Shown: positions 42,801 through 50,374 of the stretch, piece after piece
How the letters are laid out: each line of letters starts with the position of its first letter
Numbering within the stretch: position 1 is the first letter of the stretch
From: Acidobacteriaceae bacterium
GTDB lineage: Bacteria > Acidobacteriota > Terriglobia > Terriglobales > Acidobacteriaceae
Direction: 5' to 3'
DNA: 64,000 bases
Assembly (NCBI GenBank): GCA_027452245.1
Contig: DAIDGW010000217.1
Coordinates: forward strand, 62,001 to 126,000
Program-made: the position numbers and the translations under genes
The notes under the pieces: model-generated
Database searches by the model: none
What the model saw: only the letters and a program-made list of their open reading frames with translations
What the model was told of the DNA's origin: nothing

Positions 42801-43223
42801 TATTGTAGAGTTTGTTAACTGAACGGGGGGTGCCTCGTCAGTAACTTCGATTTTCTCGCTCACCTGCCCGACCTGCAGTTTCAGGTTGAGCAACTGCTGT
42901 GCACCGACGGTGAGGACGACACTTTTCTGCACGGTGGTCGCGAAACCCTGCGCAGTTGCCGTTACGTCATAGACGCCAGGCAGAAGGTTGGGGGCTGAAT
43001 AGAGGCCCTTGGAATCAACCGTCACGTTACGAGTTTCGCCGGTCGCCTGATTTTTGATCGAGATCTGGACGTTCGGTATTACCGCACCGGTGGTATCCGT
43101 CACAGTTCCGGTCAGAGTGGCTCCGGAGACTTGAGCGTGTCCTGCAATCGGCAGGAAAAAAGCCAGAACAACAGACAAAACTACAAACGCACGGGACAAA
43201 TTTTCCCCAGTTCTAGTGTGCAC
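39858..43223 (-). CDS. TonB-dependent receptor, Oar-like (third copy)
   Basis: Outer-membrane receptor of 1121 residues. Signal peptide (about 1-30, RAFVVLSVVLAFFLPIAGHAQ split over core and cleavage site), carboxypeptidase-regulatory-like domain (about 35-120, LTGTVTDTTGAVIPNVQI), plug (LNGRDWTQLATLQPGVDS; IDGINVNDYS) and a barrel ending QLQFALKVIF. The start is taken as the GTG at 43223, 5 bases after AAGGGGG; the frame reaches 43271, but that extension has no ribosome site. Its neighbours do not fix the substrate. About 250 bases upstream lies a 29-bp sequence nearly identical to that in front of the winged-helix/TPR gene, so it may belong to that regulator's targets. Confidence 0.9.
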   Translation of the reverse strand: MHTRTGENLSRAFVVLSVVLAFFLPIAGHAQVSGATLTGTVTDTTGAVIPNVQISIKNQATGETRNVTVDSKGLYSAPNLLPGVYDVTATAQGFATTVQKSVVLTVGAQQLLNLKLQVGQVSEKIEVTDEAPPVQLTNSTISGVVNQQTVVQLPLNGRDWTQLATLQPGVDSVGSIQANTGSPDRARRGYGLQMTISGTRPTQNSYRIDGINVNDYSNGGPGSVEGSTLGVDAVQEFSVLTSNYSAEYGRTAGGVVNALTKPGSNTFHGDLYEFMRNSAFDAKNYFDLPGPIPLFHRNQFGASLGGPIIKDKTFFFADYEGLRENQVLTSVVPTFSAAVRQGILCSKPVGNACTPHKVTGAANPDPATGIDKNVLPYLGLWGQANPSLGYSNNGDIGFYGFDGGHNTTENFGTARLDHRFSDNDSFFATYQYDAANGVQPDPANDVLVANTTGRAYVALEETHIISSSIINTARFGLNRSLHTSQGQAAINPLASNLALGESPGADNPQIDVAGYISAQPGLNQIERLDFFEDSYQAYDDLFITKGIHNLKVGFAFERIQLNAFDPAPAGEIAFGSLADPANNGFLTNNPLVLFAPLPSAPFLKFHFRSSIFGGYIQDDVHLRPTLTLNLGMRYEMSTVPSETQGHLSALPSPFNQTFASTIVAKTVWKNPTYRNFEPRVGFAWDPSGNGKTSLRGGFGMFDVLPLPYLLGQFATNTAPFTENGTANNLPAGSFPTGAFNILAAQAASNIGLRIPYIQQNPKRDYVMQWNINIQHELLPNLTGMLAYVGSRGVHQIFRADDINSSLPMNGSNAPYLWPKLGPTTPPTVMSPQIGRMDALTWNNDSYFNGMEAQVEKRMTHGMQVQGSYTWSRAIDGGDGSIASDSFLNSIPALFYFLPRYRRGPADFNITHNLTINYLWNIPTRATFTGALARATKGWQMGGIMQIRSGMPFTPLIGGDPLGLGDSAPFDYPNRITGGNCSSPVNPQGAAGYLKAQCFTLPMATPAIASLCNPFAPGGTVAPGTCSNLLGNAGRNDVYGPGLIDFDFSLVKDTAITERVNLQFRAEFFNIFNRPNFNPPIVNSTLFNQDGSANLTSNGSLAPLDSTATSSRQLQFALKVIF

Positions 43224-43690
43224 GATAACCCCCTTCAGGTTTTCCCCAGGACGACCTAAATGCGAAGGCAATCTACAACTTTACCTGCTCGATCCGGATC
43301 GGCGGCACCATCGAATCTACAAAATTACGGAGAGTCGCGGTCTACGCCCTGCCACGATCATGCACTGATCTCGGAGGGAACTCGCTGCTTGACGGTATGC
43401 AGGCAATCGAACTTCCCCATAATCGATGCTGCAACCGTATTCGTTCATTCATTCGAAATCTTGTGGAATCTGCAAAAGAAATATTAAGAATTTCTTTTTT
43501 CGATGGTAACGAGAGCGCCAGCAACAACTTGTATGAATTCACAGTTGTTTTTGGCCATCCTGCCTCGCCGCCGATTTCCAAATCCAGATCATCCAAAATA
43601 GCCTGTCATTCATTTTCGAACGCCCACCCATACTGCAAAGTCTCTTCTTTACAGGGATGTGGAGGCAGCAGCACTAAATCTGCGCAATTG
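43224..43690. other. Intergenic region between the third receptor and the VOC gene
   Basis: A 467-bp gap that is more AT-rich than its surroundings. It contains the 29-bp element at 43472-43500 and a possible remnant of a winged-helix gene start beside it. Short frames on both strands show no family-like sequence. The promoter of the receptor should lie here, but no clear -35/-10 pair was found. Confidence 0.5.
43472..43540 (+). pseudogene. Possible remnant of a winged-helix/TPR gene 5' end, with upstream element
   Basis: Bases 43472-43500 match 28 of 29 bases directly upstream of the regulator gene at 53655 (53664-53692, opposite strand). After a 28-base gap (29 in the other copy) comes TTGTATGAATTC (43529-43540), matching TTGTATGAGTTC, the codons LYEF of the regulator. 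Beyond that the similarity stops. The equal spacing suggests a decayed copy of such a gene's start. Alternatively, only the AT-rich part is a shared binding site and the rest is chance. Confidence 0.4.
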
Positions 43691-44206
43691 TTAAAAGAAC
43701 TGACGCCACTTGAATAGATCAGGCCGATATGAGGGTAAATCGGCATACTGCACAAATTCCAGGAAATTACCCTCTGGATCTCGCACGAAAATGGCAGTAA
43801 TGCCTTCACGAATCGGTACCGCGTCTTCACTGACTAAATCCACATTGTGCTCTTTTAGCCGAGTGACGACGTCGTGGATATCTGGAACGACAAACGTGAG
43901 ATATGCGATCCCTTGCCGCTCGAAGACCCAGTCGGGATTCGGGCTCTGCTGCAGCACAGTCTTTTTGGGTTGAATCAGCTTGACGCGCTCGCCATACGGA
44001 GTCTGCAATCGAATGATTCGAAAACCATGCGGCCCGGTACCAAACTTCGTGCTCATCTCGGGAAAGGCCTCAGCATCGGTGGCGAAGCGGAGGCCGAGAA
44101 CTGCGGTATAGAAGTCAAACATCCGATCGAGATCGATACACACGATTCCCGGCTCAAGGGGAGCTACCATGCGTAGTGACCATGGCTGCTTGGGTTGACT
44201 GTTCAT
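43691..44206 (-). CDS. VOC/glyoxalase-fold protein
   Basis: Cytoplasmic protein of 171 residues of the vicinal-oxygen-chelate superfamily (glyoxalase, extradiol dioxygenase, epimerase types). Features: IVCIDLDRMFDFYTAVLG at the N-terminus, HGFRIIRLQTPYGERVKLI in the middle, and the C-terminal ITAIFVRDPEGNFLEFVQY with the metal Glu. Start 44206 (MNSQPKQP) lies 35 bases after the MFS gene; upstream Met residues lack signals. It is the last gene of the ALDH-ThDP-MFS-VOC operon. Reaction unknown; handling of a keto-acid or lactoylglutathione-like intermediate is a guess. Confidence 0.85.
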   Translation of the reverse strand: MNSQPKQPWSLRMVAPLEPGIVCIDLDRMFDFYTAVLGLRFATDAEAFPEMSTKFGTGPHGFRIIRLQTPYGERVKLIQPKKTVLQQSPNPDWVFERQGIAYLTFVVPDIHDVVTRLKEHNVDLVSEDAVPIREGITAIFVRDPEGNFLEFVQYADLPSYRPDLFKWRQFF

Positions 44207-44240
44207 GCGAATCTTTCCCGGATCTAGTTTCCAGCAAAAC

Positions 44241-45581
44241 TCAGGCAAGGCTCGGTTCAAAGCTCACAGGCCTGCGGGTCATTGTGAAACAAATCAGCGC
44301 CGCTACGACCAGAAGAAAACCCGCCAGATAAAAGGCGATATCGAAGCTGCCAGTCCATTTCACAATGTACCCGGTGACGATCGGTACCAGCGATCCGAAG
44401 ATGTTTCCTCCGAGGATCAGAAAACCCATCGCTGTTCCCACCATCTCGGGATTCCAGACCAAATCGTTGGTCAGGGCGATGTTCAGCGACAGCGCGCTCG
44501 AAATACATGCCAGTGAAATTGATATCAGCACAAGCAACACATATTCGTTACCAACCGCATTGGTCACCAGCACGATAGCCGACAGCAAGATGAATACCAT
44601 CAGCAGGGTCCGACGTTTGCCTTGTCTGACCGATTCGCCGGTTAAGATCATGTCACTGAATTTACCCACGAGCAATCCAAGAAACACGGCCACGATGTAG
44701 GGCACGGATGTAAACCAGCCTGCTTTCACCAACGACATGTGCCGCGATTGTACAAGGTATGAGGGAAGCCAAAACAAGAATAGAAGCATGGTGTAAGCGC
44801 AGCAGCCCTGAGTGATGAAAAGACCCCACATGGTCTTTCGCCCCATAAGCCGCATCAAGCTGCCCTTCGGAGGGGCAACTGGCTTAGCGCCCGAGTCCGT
44901 TCGACCCAGGATGTAATTACGCTCATCGTCTGGAAGCCATTTGCATTCTGCCGGAATTCGGAAAAATTTAAGCCACAGCGCGACCCAGACAAAACCAACT
45001 GACCCCGTGAGCATGAAGGAAAGGCGCCAGCCCTCTTTCATCAGCAACCAGGCGACAAACGGAGCGGAAACCGCCGGTCCGGCGAAGGTTCCCGCATTGA
45101 AGATTGCGGTAGCCAGTCCGCGTTCGCTTGCTGGAAACCACTGCCGAACAACCTTGCCGGAAGTTGGAAATGACGCTGCCTCGCCGGCGCCGAGAACCAG
45201 ACGGGTGGTCAGCATGCCACCGAAACTCATTGCCACGCCGGTGAGCATTCCCGCGATCGACCAGATCGTGACTGATAATCCATTCACGAATCGAGTGCCC
45301 ATCCGGTCGGTCATCCACCCCCAGAGCAGAAGGAAAAAGCAGTAAGTCCACTGGTAGGAAGAGAAAAGTATTCCCATCTTGCCGGCATCCCAGCCGAAAT
45401 CTCTGGCTATGGCGGGAGCAGCAACCGAGAGGTTGATGCGGTGGACGTAGTTGATGAAGAGATTAAGGAAGAGCAGGGAGGCAATATAGAAGCGCTTGCC
45501 GGACCAAAGAGAACCAACCTTAGCGCTTGCAATTGGCTCATTCGGCGATGCAGCAACGCTGAAGTTGGTTCCCTGTGCCAT
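44241..45581 (-). CDS. MFS transporter, anion:cation symporter type
   Basis: Inner-membrane protein of 446 residues with about 12 helices. The N-terminal half (NLFINYVHRINLSVAAPAIA, then the loop WGWMTDRMGTRFVNG, and RLVLGAGEAASFPTSGKVV) matches the ACS subfamily of the major facilitators, importers of organic anions such as hexuronates, glucarate, phthalate or tartrate. It lies 56 bases after the ThDP enzyme gene in the same operon and should bring in the organic acid that the operon degrades. Confidence 0.92.
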   Translation of the reverse strand: MAQGTNFSVAASPNEPIASAKVGSLWSGKRFYIASLLFLNLFINYVHRINLSVAAPAIARDFGWDAGKMGILFSSYQWTYCFFLLLWGWMTDRMGTRFVNGLSVTIWSIAGMLTGVAMSFGGMLTTRLVLGAGEAASFPTSGKVVRQWFPASERGLATAIFNAGTFAGPAVSAPFVAWLLMKEGWRLSFMLTGSVGFVWVALWLKFFRIPAECKWLPDDERNYILGRTDSGAKPVAPPKGSLMRLMGRKTMWGLFITQGCCAYTMLLFLFWLPSYLVQSRHMSLVKAGWFTSVPYIVAVFLGLLVGKFSDMILTGESVRQGKRRTLLMVFILLSAIVLVTNAVGNEYVLLVLISISLACISSALSLNIALTNDLVWNPEMVGTAMGFLILGGNIFGSLVPIVTGYIVKWTGSFDIAFYLAGFLLVVAALICFTMTRRPVSFEPSLA

Positions 45582-45637
45582 TTGTTCAGATCAACGTGCA
45601 GACTCCTCAATGGAGCTGTTTAGTGGGTGTGCGATTC

Positions 45638-47446
45638 CTAATCTTCGCCCCAGCCGAAGTTAGGCATAGGGTGAGGAATCGGCGGCAAATCCCAGCTTCC
45701 AGTCGCCAATGGCCGGATCTCACGATCGATCCTCACATCGAGGACCGTTGGTTTGCCAGACGCTATCGCCGCCTCGAGTTGCGGCGCGAGATCACCCGGC
45801 TTCTCGACCGTGACGCCTTGAGCTCCCATTGACCGTGCCATCATAGCGTAATCCGCAGAGTAGAGCTTGCCATTAACGTCAGTGAAACTGACGGCCAGTT
45901 CGCGATTTTTCCCGAAGTATCCCGCTTGTTGATCGCGGATAGCGCAATAGCCGAAATTGTTCCACACCAGCCAGACCACCGGAATGTCATATTCCACCGC
46001 AGTCAGCACGGCGCTGGCATTCATCATGAAAGCACCATCGCCACAAAGGGAAACGACTGGTTGTTCAGGAGCAGCCAACTTGGCACCCACAGAGCCAGCG
46101 ACAGCAAAGCCCATGGAAGCAAATCCCCACGTTTGCAGGAAAGTCCTCGGCTTCCAAGCCTCGTATTCTGCAACCAGCCAGTTATGATGAATCCCAACAT
46201 CGGCCAAAACGATGCCGTCCGCCGGAACGACCTTTCTCAGGTCGGCGACCGCTCGTTCGGGACGCATGGGGACGGCATCCGAAGTGCGCGGGGCACGTGT
46301 GGCTTCGTCCCATTTCTTCCGCCACTCTGCAATCCGGGCGAGCCAAGAACTGCGAGCGCCGTTTCCTGAACTGGTGGACTTCGCGAGCATTTGCTGCAAA
46401 AACAGCTTGGCATCACCTACAATCCCCAGTTCAGGGCGGAAGTTGCGTCCGATCTCTGCCGGATCAATGTCGACGTGAATGAGCTTGCTCGGCGGAATGT
46501 TGTAAGTGAAGCCCGGAAGCCACGCGCTGGTTGCACGGTCATCGAAACGCGTTCCTAGCGCAAGGATGACATCGGCGTTTCGACATGCTGCGTTTGCGGG
46601 CAAGGATCCGTTCCGGCCCGTGGGGCCGAGGCTCAGAGAGTTACGAGGATCAAAAACTCCCTTGCCAAAAGGGGTGGTTGCAACCGGAATACGAAACGCC
46701 TCGGCGAAAACAAGCAATTCGGGCTCGGCTGCGCTGAGCTCCACTCCGTGGCCGGCAACAATCACCGGCCGCTCAGCACTTTGGAGCAAGCGCAGAGCTT
46801 CGTCCACCGACGCTGGATCCGCTGCAGGACGGGAGTATTCAGCGATTGGCCACTCGTTATCCCGTTGAGCCGCACCCTCGTCAACCAACTCCACGAAGAC
46901 ATTCAAGGGAATATCGATATTCACTGGTCCTGGCCGGCCGTTGGTCATTAACGCGAAAGCCTGACGCAATGCAAGCGGCAACATGTCCGCTCGTGTGGGC
47001 TGAAAACTACGCTTCACATATGGACGCAAGACACTTACAAAGTCGCCTTGGAAAAATTTGCCTGTTTCTTGGAACGGTCCGCGATTCCATTGTCCCGTCG
47101 GAACATTTCCAGTGATATTGAGCATCGCGGAAGAATCAGCCGCGGCTGCGGCAATGGCCACGATCAGATTGGTTGAACCGGGGCCGCAAGAGGTGTAAGT
47201 AGCCGCTGGCTTCTGCGTGATCCGGAAGTAAGCCTCCGCCATAAATCCGGCCGCCGATTCATGATGGACAGAGATTGTCTTGATCTCTTCCTGCCGGTCG
47301 AATAATCCATCCAACAAGCCGAGTATGCCGTGACCGCACACCCCGAAAATGTAAGGAACCTTTTGCTGGATCAGGAAGTCAGCAATGTAAGCCGCCCCTT
47401 TGCATGCTGGCTTCACCCGTGCCGATTGCACTTCGCTGTGCGGCAT
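45638..47446 (-). CDS. Thiamine-diphosphate-dependent enzyme, acetolactate synthase/decarboxylase type
   Basis: Cytoplasmic protein of 602 residues in the three-domain ThDP family (acetolactate synthase, benzoylformate and oxalyl-CoA decarboxylase, sulfoacetaldehyde acetyltransferase). The N-terminal pyrimidine domain has the catalytic Glu in HHESAAGFMAEAY. The central domain carries GHGVELSAAEPELLVFAEAF-type sequence. The C-terminal domain has the ThDP motif GDGAFMMNAS, ending with WNNFGYCAIRDQ. GGGGAG precedes the ATG. It begins 15 bases after the aldehyde dehydrogenase. A 2-keto-acid decarboxylase feeding that dehydrogenase is the simplest reading; biosynthetic acetolactate synthase is less likely without its small subunit. 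Confidence 0.9.
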   Translation of the reverse strand: MPHSEVQSARVKPACKGAAYIADFLIQQKVPYIFGVCGHGILGLLDGLFDRQEEIKTISVHHESAAGFMAEAYFRITQKPAATYTSCGPGSTNLIVAIAAAAADSSAMLNITGNVPTGQWNRGPFQETGKFFQGDFVSVLRPYVKRSFQPTRADMLPLALRQAFALMTNGRPGPVNIDIPLNVFVELVDEGAAQRDNEWPIAEYSRPAADPASVDEALRLLQSAERPVIVAGHGVELSAAEPELLVFAEAFRIPVATTPFGKGVFDPRNSLSLGPTGRNGSLPANAACRNADVILALGTRFDDRATSAWLPGFTYNIPPSKLIHVDIDPAEIGRNFRPELGIVGDAKLFLQQMLAKSTSSGNGARSSWLARIAEWRKKWDEATRAPRTSDAVPMRPERAVADLRKVVPADGIVLADVGIHHNWLVAEYEAWKPRTFLQTWGFASMGFAVAGSVGAKLAAPEQPVVSLCGDGAFMMNASAVLTAVEYDIPVVWLVWNNFGYCAIRDQQAGYFGKNRELAVSFTDVNGKLYSADYAMMARSMGAQGVTVEKPGDLAPQLEAAIASGKPTVLDVRIDREIRPLATGSWDLPPIPHPMPNFGWGED

Positions 47447-47461
47447 ATTTTCTCCCCAGAA

Positions 47462-48955
47462 CTACTTCGCGATGCTGAAGCCTCCATCGAAGGTGTCAGA
47501 CATGCTCCAGAACATCGTTTTTACTTGCTGATACGTTCTGATGCCTTGCAGGCCTTTTTCGCGGCCCAGGCCACTGTCTTTGAACCCACCAAAAGGTGCT
47601 GCGGTGGAAAACTGCTTATAAGTGTTGATCCAGACCATTCCGGCTTCCAGAGCCCGCGCCACCCTCCATGCGCGTTTGTAGTCTGCCGTCCAAATTCCAG
47701 AAGCGAGACCATAGCTGACGTCATTTGCTTGCTGAATGAGATCGTCTTCGTTGTCGAAAGGCATGGCACACAACACGGGACCGAAGATCTCCTGCTGGGC
47801 AATGCTCGATGTATTCCGGATACCGGCAACGATGGTCGGAAGGTAGAACGCGCCCTTTGCGAGGCGCGCGTCGGCGGGGCGCTGTCCTCCAATAAGGATT
47901 TCAGCTCCCTCGTTGCGCGCGCCATTAACCATTTTTTCGATGAACTCGCGCTGCGAGAAGCTAGCGCTGGGACCGAGTTGCGCGCCTGGCGCATCTGGCA
48001 GATCGACTCGCAGAGACTTCGCTCTTTCGATAATCATCGAGATCACTTGGTCGTAGACCTTACGCTCGACGAATAGACGCGATCCCGCGGTACACGACTG
48101 GCCTGTTCCTTCAAATATTGCCACGGTTGCCGCGTCGGCGGCGGCTTTCAGGTTCGCATCAGCGAAAATAATGTGTGGCGACTTCCCACCCAGTTCCAGC
48201 ACAGCAGGAATAATTTTCTTCCCGGCAAATTCTGAAATTCTTCGCCCAACCTCGGTCCCGCCAGTGAACGAGACCATACGTACCAGCGGATGATTCACCA
48301 GCGCATCGCCAATCTTACTGCCGGAACCCGGAACGACATTCAGAATGCCGGGAGGAACTCCTGCATCGAGCGCAATCCTTCCCAGTTCAATGCCGCAAGT
48401 TGGAGTGAAAGACGCAGGTTTTAAGACAATGCCATTTCCCGCTGCCAGAGCCGCTGCAATCTTGTTGCAGGTCAATGTGATGGGAGAATTCCACGGCGTG
48501 ATGGCCGCAACGACGCCCCATGGTTCGTAGACCGTCATGCTCAAGTAATTCCCGCGCGGGGGCGTGATTTCTGATCCGAGAGTCTCAATGGCAGCGGCGC
48601 AGAACCGGAACGTTGCCGCTCCATTGGCCACTTGGTTCTTACATTCTTTCCAGACCTTCCCGTTTTCGAGCATCTGGCAGCGAGCCAGCAGGTCGGAGCG
48701 CTCGATCATCAAATCGGCTATCCGATTCAATAGTCTTGCGCGTTCGTGAGGCAACATATTGCGCCAGCCAGGATTGCTGGCCGCTTTCTGAGCAGCATGA
48801 ACCGCTGCGTCAATGTGGCCTTCAGTGGCAGCACAAACTTCGTAGTTGACTTCACCAGTGGCTGGATTGATATGGGTGATATGAGACGGAGTATCTTGAA
48901 TCCATTCCCCGGCGATAAGGAATGGCAACGGCTTCAGCCCAACGGCAGTCCCCAT
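47462..48955 (-). CDS. NAD(P)-dependent aldehyde dehydrogenase
   Basis: Cytoplasmic enzyme of 497 residues that oxidises an aldehyde to the acid. Family motifs: AITPWNSPITLTCNKIAAAL, FTGGTEVGRRI, catalytic Glu in LELGGKSPH and catalytic Cys in GQSCTAGSR; the C-terminal FGGFKDSGLGREKG is typical of the betaine/benzaldehyde dehydrogenase branch. The start at 48955 (MGTAVGLKPLPF) has GGGGAAC upstream and gives the normal family length; the frame to 49147 is not family-like. First gene of the operon ALDH, ThDP enzyme, MFS, VOC, and divergent from the alpha/beta hydrolase at 49098. Confidence 0.94.
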   Translation of the reverse strand: MGTAVGLKPLPFLIAGEWIQDTPSHITHINPATGEVNYEVCAATEGHIDAAVHAAQKAASNPGWRNMLPHERARLLNRIADLMIERSDLLARCQMLENGKVWKECKNQVANGAATFRFCAAAIETLGSEITPPRGNYLSMTVYEPWGVVAAITPWNSPITLTCNKIAAALAAGNGIVLKPASFTPTCGIELGRIALDAGVPPGILNVVPGSGSKIGDALVNHPLVRMVSFTGGTEVGRRISEFAGKKIIPAVLELGGKSPHIIFADANLKAAADAATVAIFEGTGQSCTAGSRLFVERKVYDQVISMIIERAKSLRVDLPDAPGAQLGPSASFSQREFIEKMVNGARNEGAEILIGGQRPADARLAKGAFYLPTIVAGIRNTSSIAQQEIFGPVLCAMPFDNEDDLIQQANDVSYGLASGIWTADYKRAWRVARALEAGMVWINTYKQFSTAAPFGGFKDSGLGREKGLQGIRTYQQVKTMFWSMSDTFDGGFSIAK

Positions 48956-48972
48956 TTTTTGTTCCCCAAAAA

Positions 48973-49000
48973 TTGACAGGTTGCTGATCCGCGCTATAGT
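48973..49000 (+). promoter_or_regulatory. Near-consensus sigma70 promoter
   Basis: TTGACA (48973-48978) and TATAGT (48995-49000) with a 16-base spacer lie about 100 bases before the alpha/beta hydrolase at 49098. The pair overlaps the leader of the divergent ALDH gene. Confidence 0.6.
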
Positions 49001-49097
49001 AGGCGCAAGACATTTCGAAAACGAAGCCTTGTACCATATCCCGAATTCGGGAATTCTAGCACCCCGAACCTGAAGAATACCTGATGAAGGGGACAAA

Positions 49098-50285
49098 ATG
49101 CGGAACTTGATTTCAGTGGGTGTGGTAGTGTGCCTGATCTTGGCCACTTTGTTGGCCGCTGCCCAAAATGAAGAACATTATTCCATGCCGCTTACGACCG
49201 TGCCCACGTTTTCGACCGAGAACATTGGACGCCAGGGGCATTTCTATGTAGGCGGTAAGTGGGTTCAGGAAAAAGATGGGCACCGCATGCGCGGTGCCAT
49301 GTACGTAGAGGTTTGGGTTCCAAAAAAAATACTACATCCCTACCCAATTGTTTTCGTGCAGGCGGGTGGCGGCCAGACCAGCATAGCCCTGCTCCAGACG
49401 CCCGATGGGCGTCCCGGTTGGGCTTACAACTTCGTAAATGCCGGCTACACGATCTACATGATGGACTTCCCGGCGCGCGGCCGCGCCGCATTCATTCCCG
49501 GACTAGACGGCGACATCGTTCCTCCCCGCACGGGCGAACTGATGGAGCAGGTCTGGAGTGGCGGCGCACCCGCGCCGTCCCCCCAGCGTGATTGGCCGAC
49601 GCGGAAAGACTATACGCAATGGCCGAGCAATGCACCCAATAAGGGCCAGATTGGCGATCCGGTATTTGATTACTTCTCGAAGATGGAATTGCCATTCCCT
49701 TCCGGCGATGACATGGAGCCATTGGCGGCTGAGGATCTGGTGCAACTGATGGACCTGATTCACCAGCCAGTGATTCTCCTCATGCACTCGCGACTGGCCA
49801 CATCCGGTTGGCTCGCCGCCGATGCGCGTCCGACATTAGTGAAAGCCATCATTGCAGACGAGCCATGGGAACCGCCAATTCAGAATGCGGAACTGGGTGT
49901 CACGGGTCCGGGACATATCTGGGGCCCTACAAATTTCCCGATCACTTACGATCCGCCCATCAAGAACGCCTCGGAGCTGCAGACGTATCGCGAAGCCAAA
50001 CCAGATGCTCCGGGCCTGATCCCCTGCTGGTTGCAGAAGGAACCGGTGCACAAGCTTATCAACCTCGAAGGCATTCCCGTGCTGGATGTCTCGGCGCAGG
50101 CGAGCTACCATCGCCCTTTCGCAAACTGCACTGCTAAGTGGCTGAATCAGGCTGGCGTCAAGACCGAGTATGTGAAACTGGAAGATGTTGGGCTTTCCGG
50201 CAACGGTCACCAGATGATGTCGGAAAAGAACAGCGCGGAAATTGCGAAGTTCTTCATGAAGTGGCTCGACAAGAATGCCCGCTGA
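49098..50285 (+). CDS. Secreted alpha/beta hydrolase
   Basis: Protein of 395 residues with a signal peptide (about 1-22, VGVVVCLILATLLAAAQ) and an alpha/beta hydrolase fold. Visible elements: YPIVFVQAGGGQTSIALLQT (oxyanion region), YTIYMMDFPARGRAA, the nucleophile area LLMHSRLATSGW and the acid/His region LSGNGHQMMSEKNSAE. The usual GxSxG is HSRLA here, so the Gly after the Ser is replaced. AAGGGGAC precedes the ATG, and a near-consensus promoter lies upstream. It is divergent from the ALDH operon and convergent with the bicupin gene. Ester or lactone hydrolysis in the periplasm is plausible; substrate unknown. Confidence 0.85.
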   Translation: MRNLISVGVVVCLILATLLAAAQNEEHYSMPLTTVPTFSTENIGRQGHFYVGGKWVQEKDGHRMRGAMYVEVWVPKKILHPYPIVFVQAGGGQTSIALLQTPDGRPGWAYNFVNAGYTIYMMDFPARGRAAFIPGLDGDIVPPRTGELMEQVWSGGAPAPSPQRDWPTRKDYTQWPSNAPNKGQIGDPVFDYFSKMELPFPSGDDMEPLAAEDLVQLMDLIHQPVILLMHSRLATSGWLAADARPTLVKAIIADEPWEPPIQNAELGVTGPGHIWGPTNFPITYDPPIKNASELQTYREAKPDAPGLIPCWLQKEPVHKLINLEGIPVLDVSAQASYHRPFANCTAKWLNQAGVKTEYVKLEDVGLSGNGHQMMSEKNSAEIAKFFMKWLDKNAR

Positions 50286-50301
50286 AAAGCACAACGCCGA
50301 A

Positions 50302-50332
50302 CTGCATGCGGCGATATCTGCGCCGCATGCAG
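50302..50332. terminator. Strong hairpin between convergent genes
   Basis: Perfect 12-bp GC-rich stem (CTGCATGCGGCG, 50302-50313, with CGCCGCATGCAG, 50321-50332) and a 7-base loop; CCGA/TCGG outside extend it with one bulge. No U-run on either side. It lies between the alpha/beta hydrolase and bicupin stops. Confidence 0.6.
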
Positions 50333-50374
50333 TCGGACGGAGATGTGCTCAACTCAGGTTTGTGAGGAGTACGT

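Noticed and set aside
43342-43717. Short frames on both strands in the receptor upstream gap
   Set aside because: They cover the 29-bp element, lack ribosome sites and show no recognisable domain; treated as non-coding.
48991-49002. GCGCTATAGTAG resembling the GntR palindrome
   Set aside because: Only the left half matches, and it is explained as the -10 (TATAGT) of a sigma70 promoter; it is far from the chitin locus.
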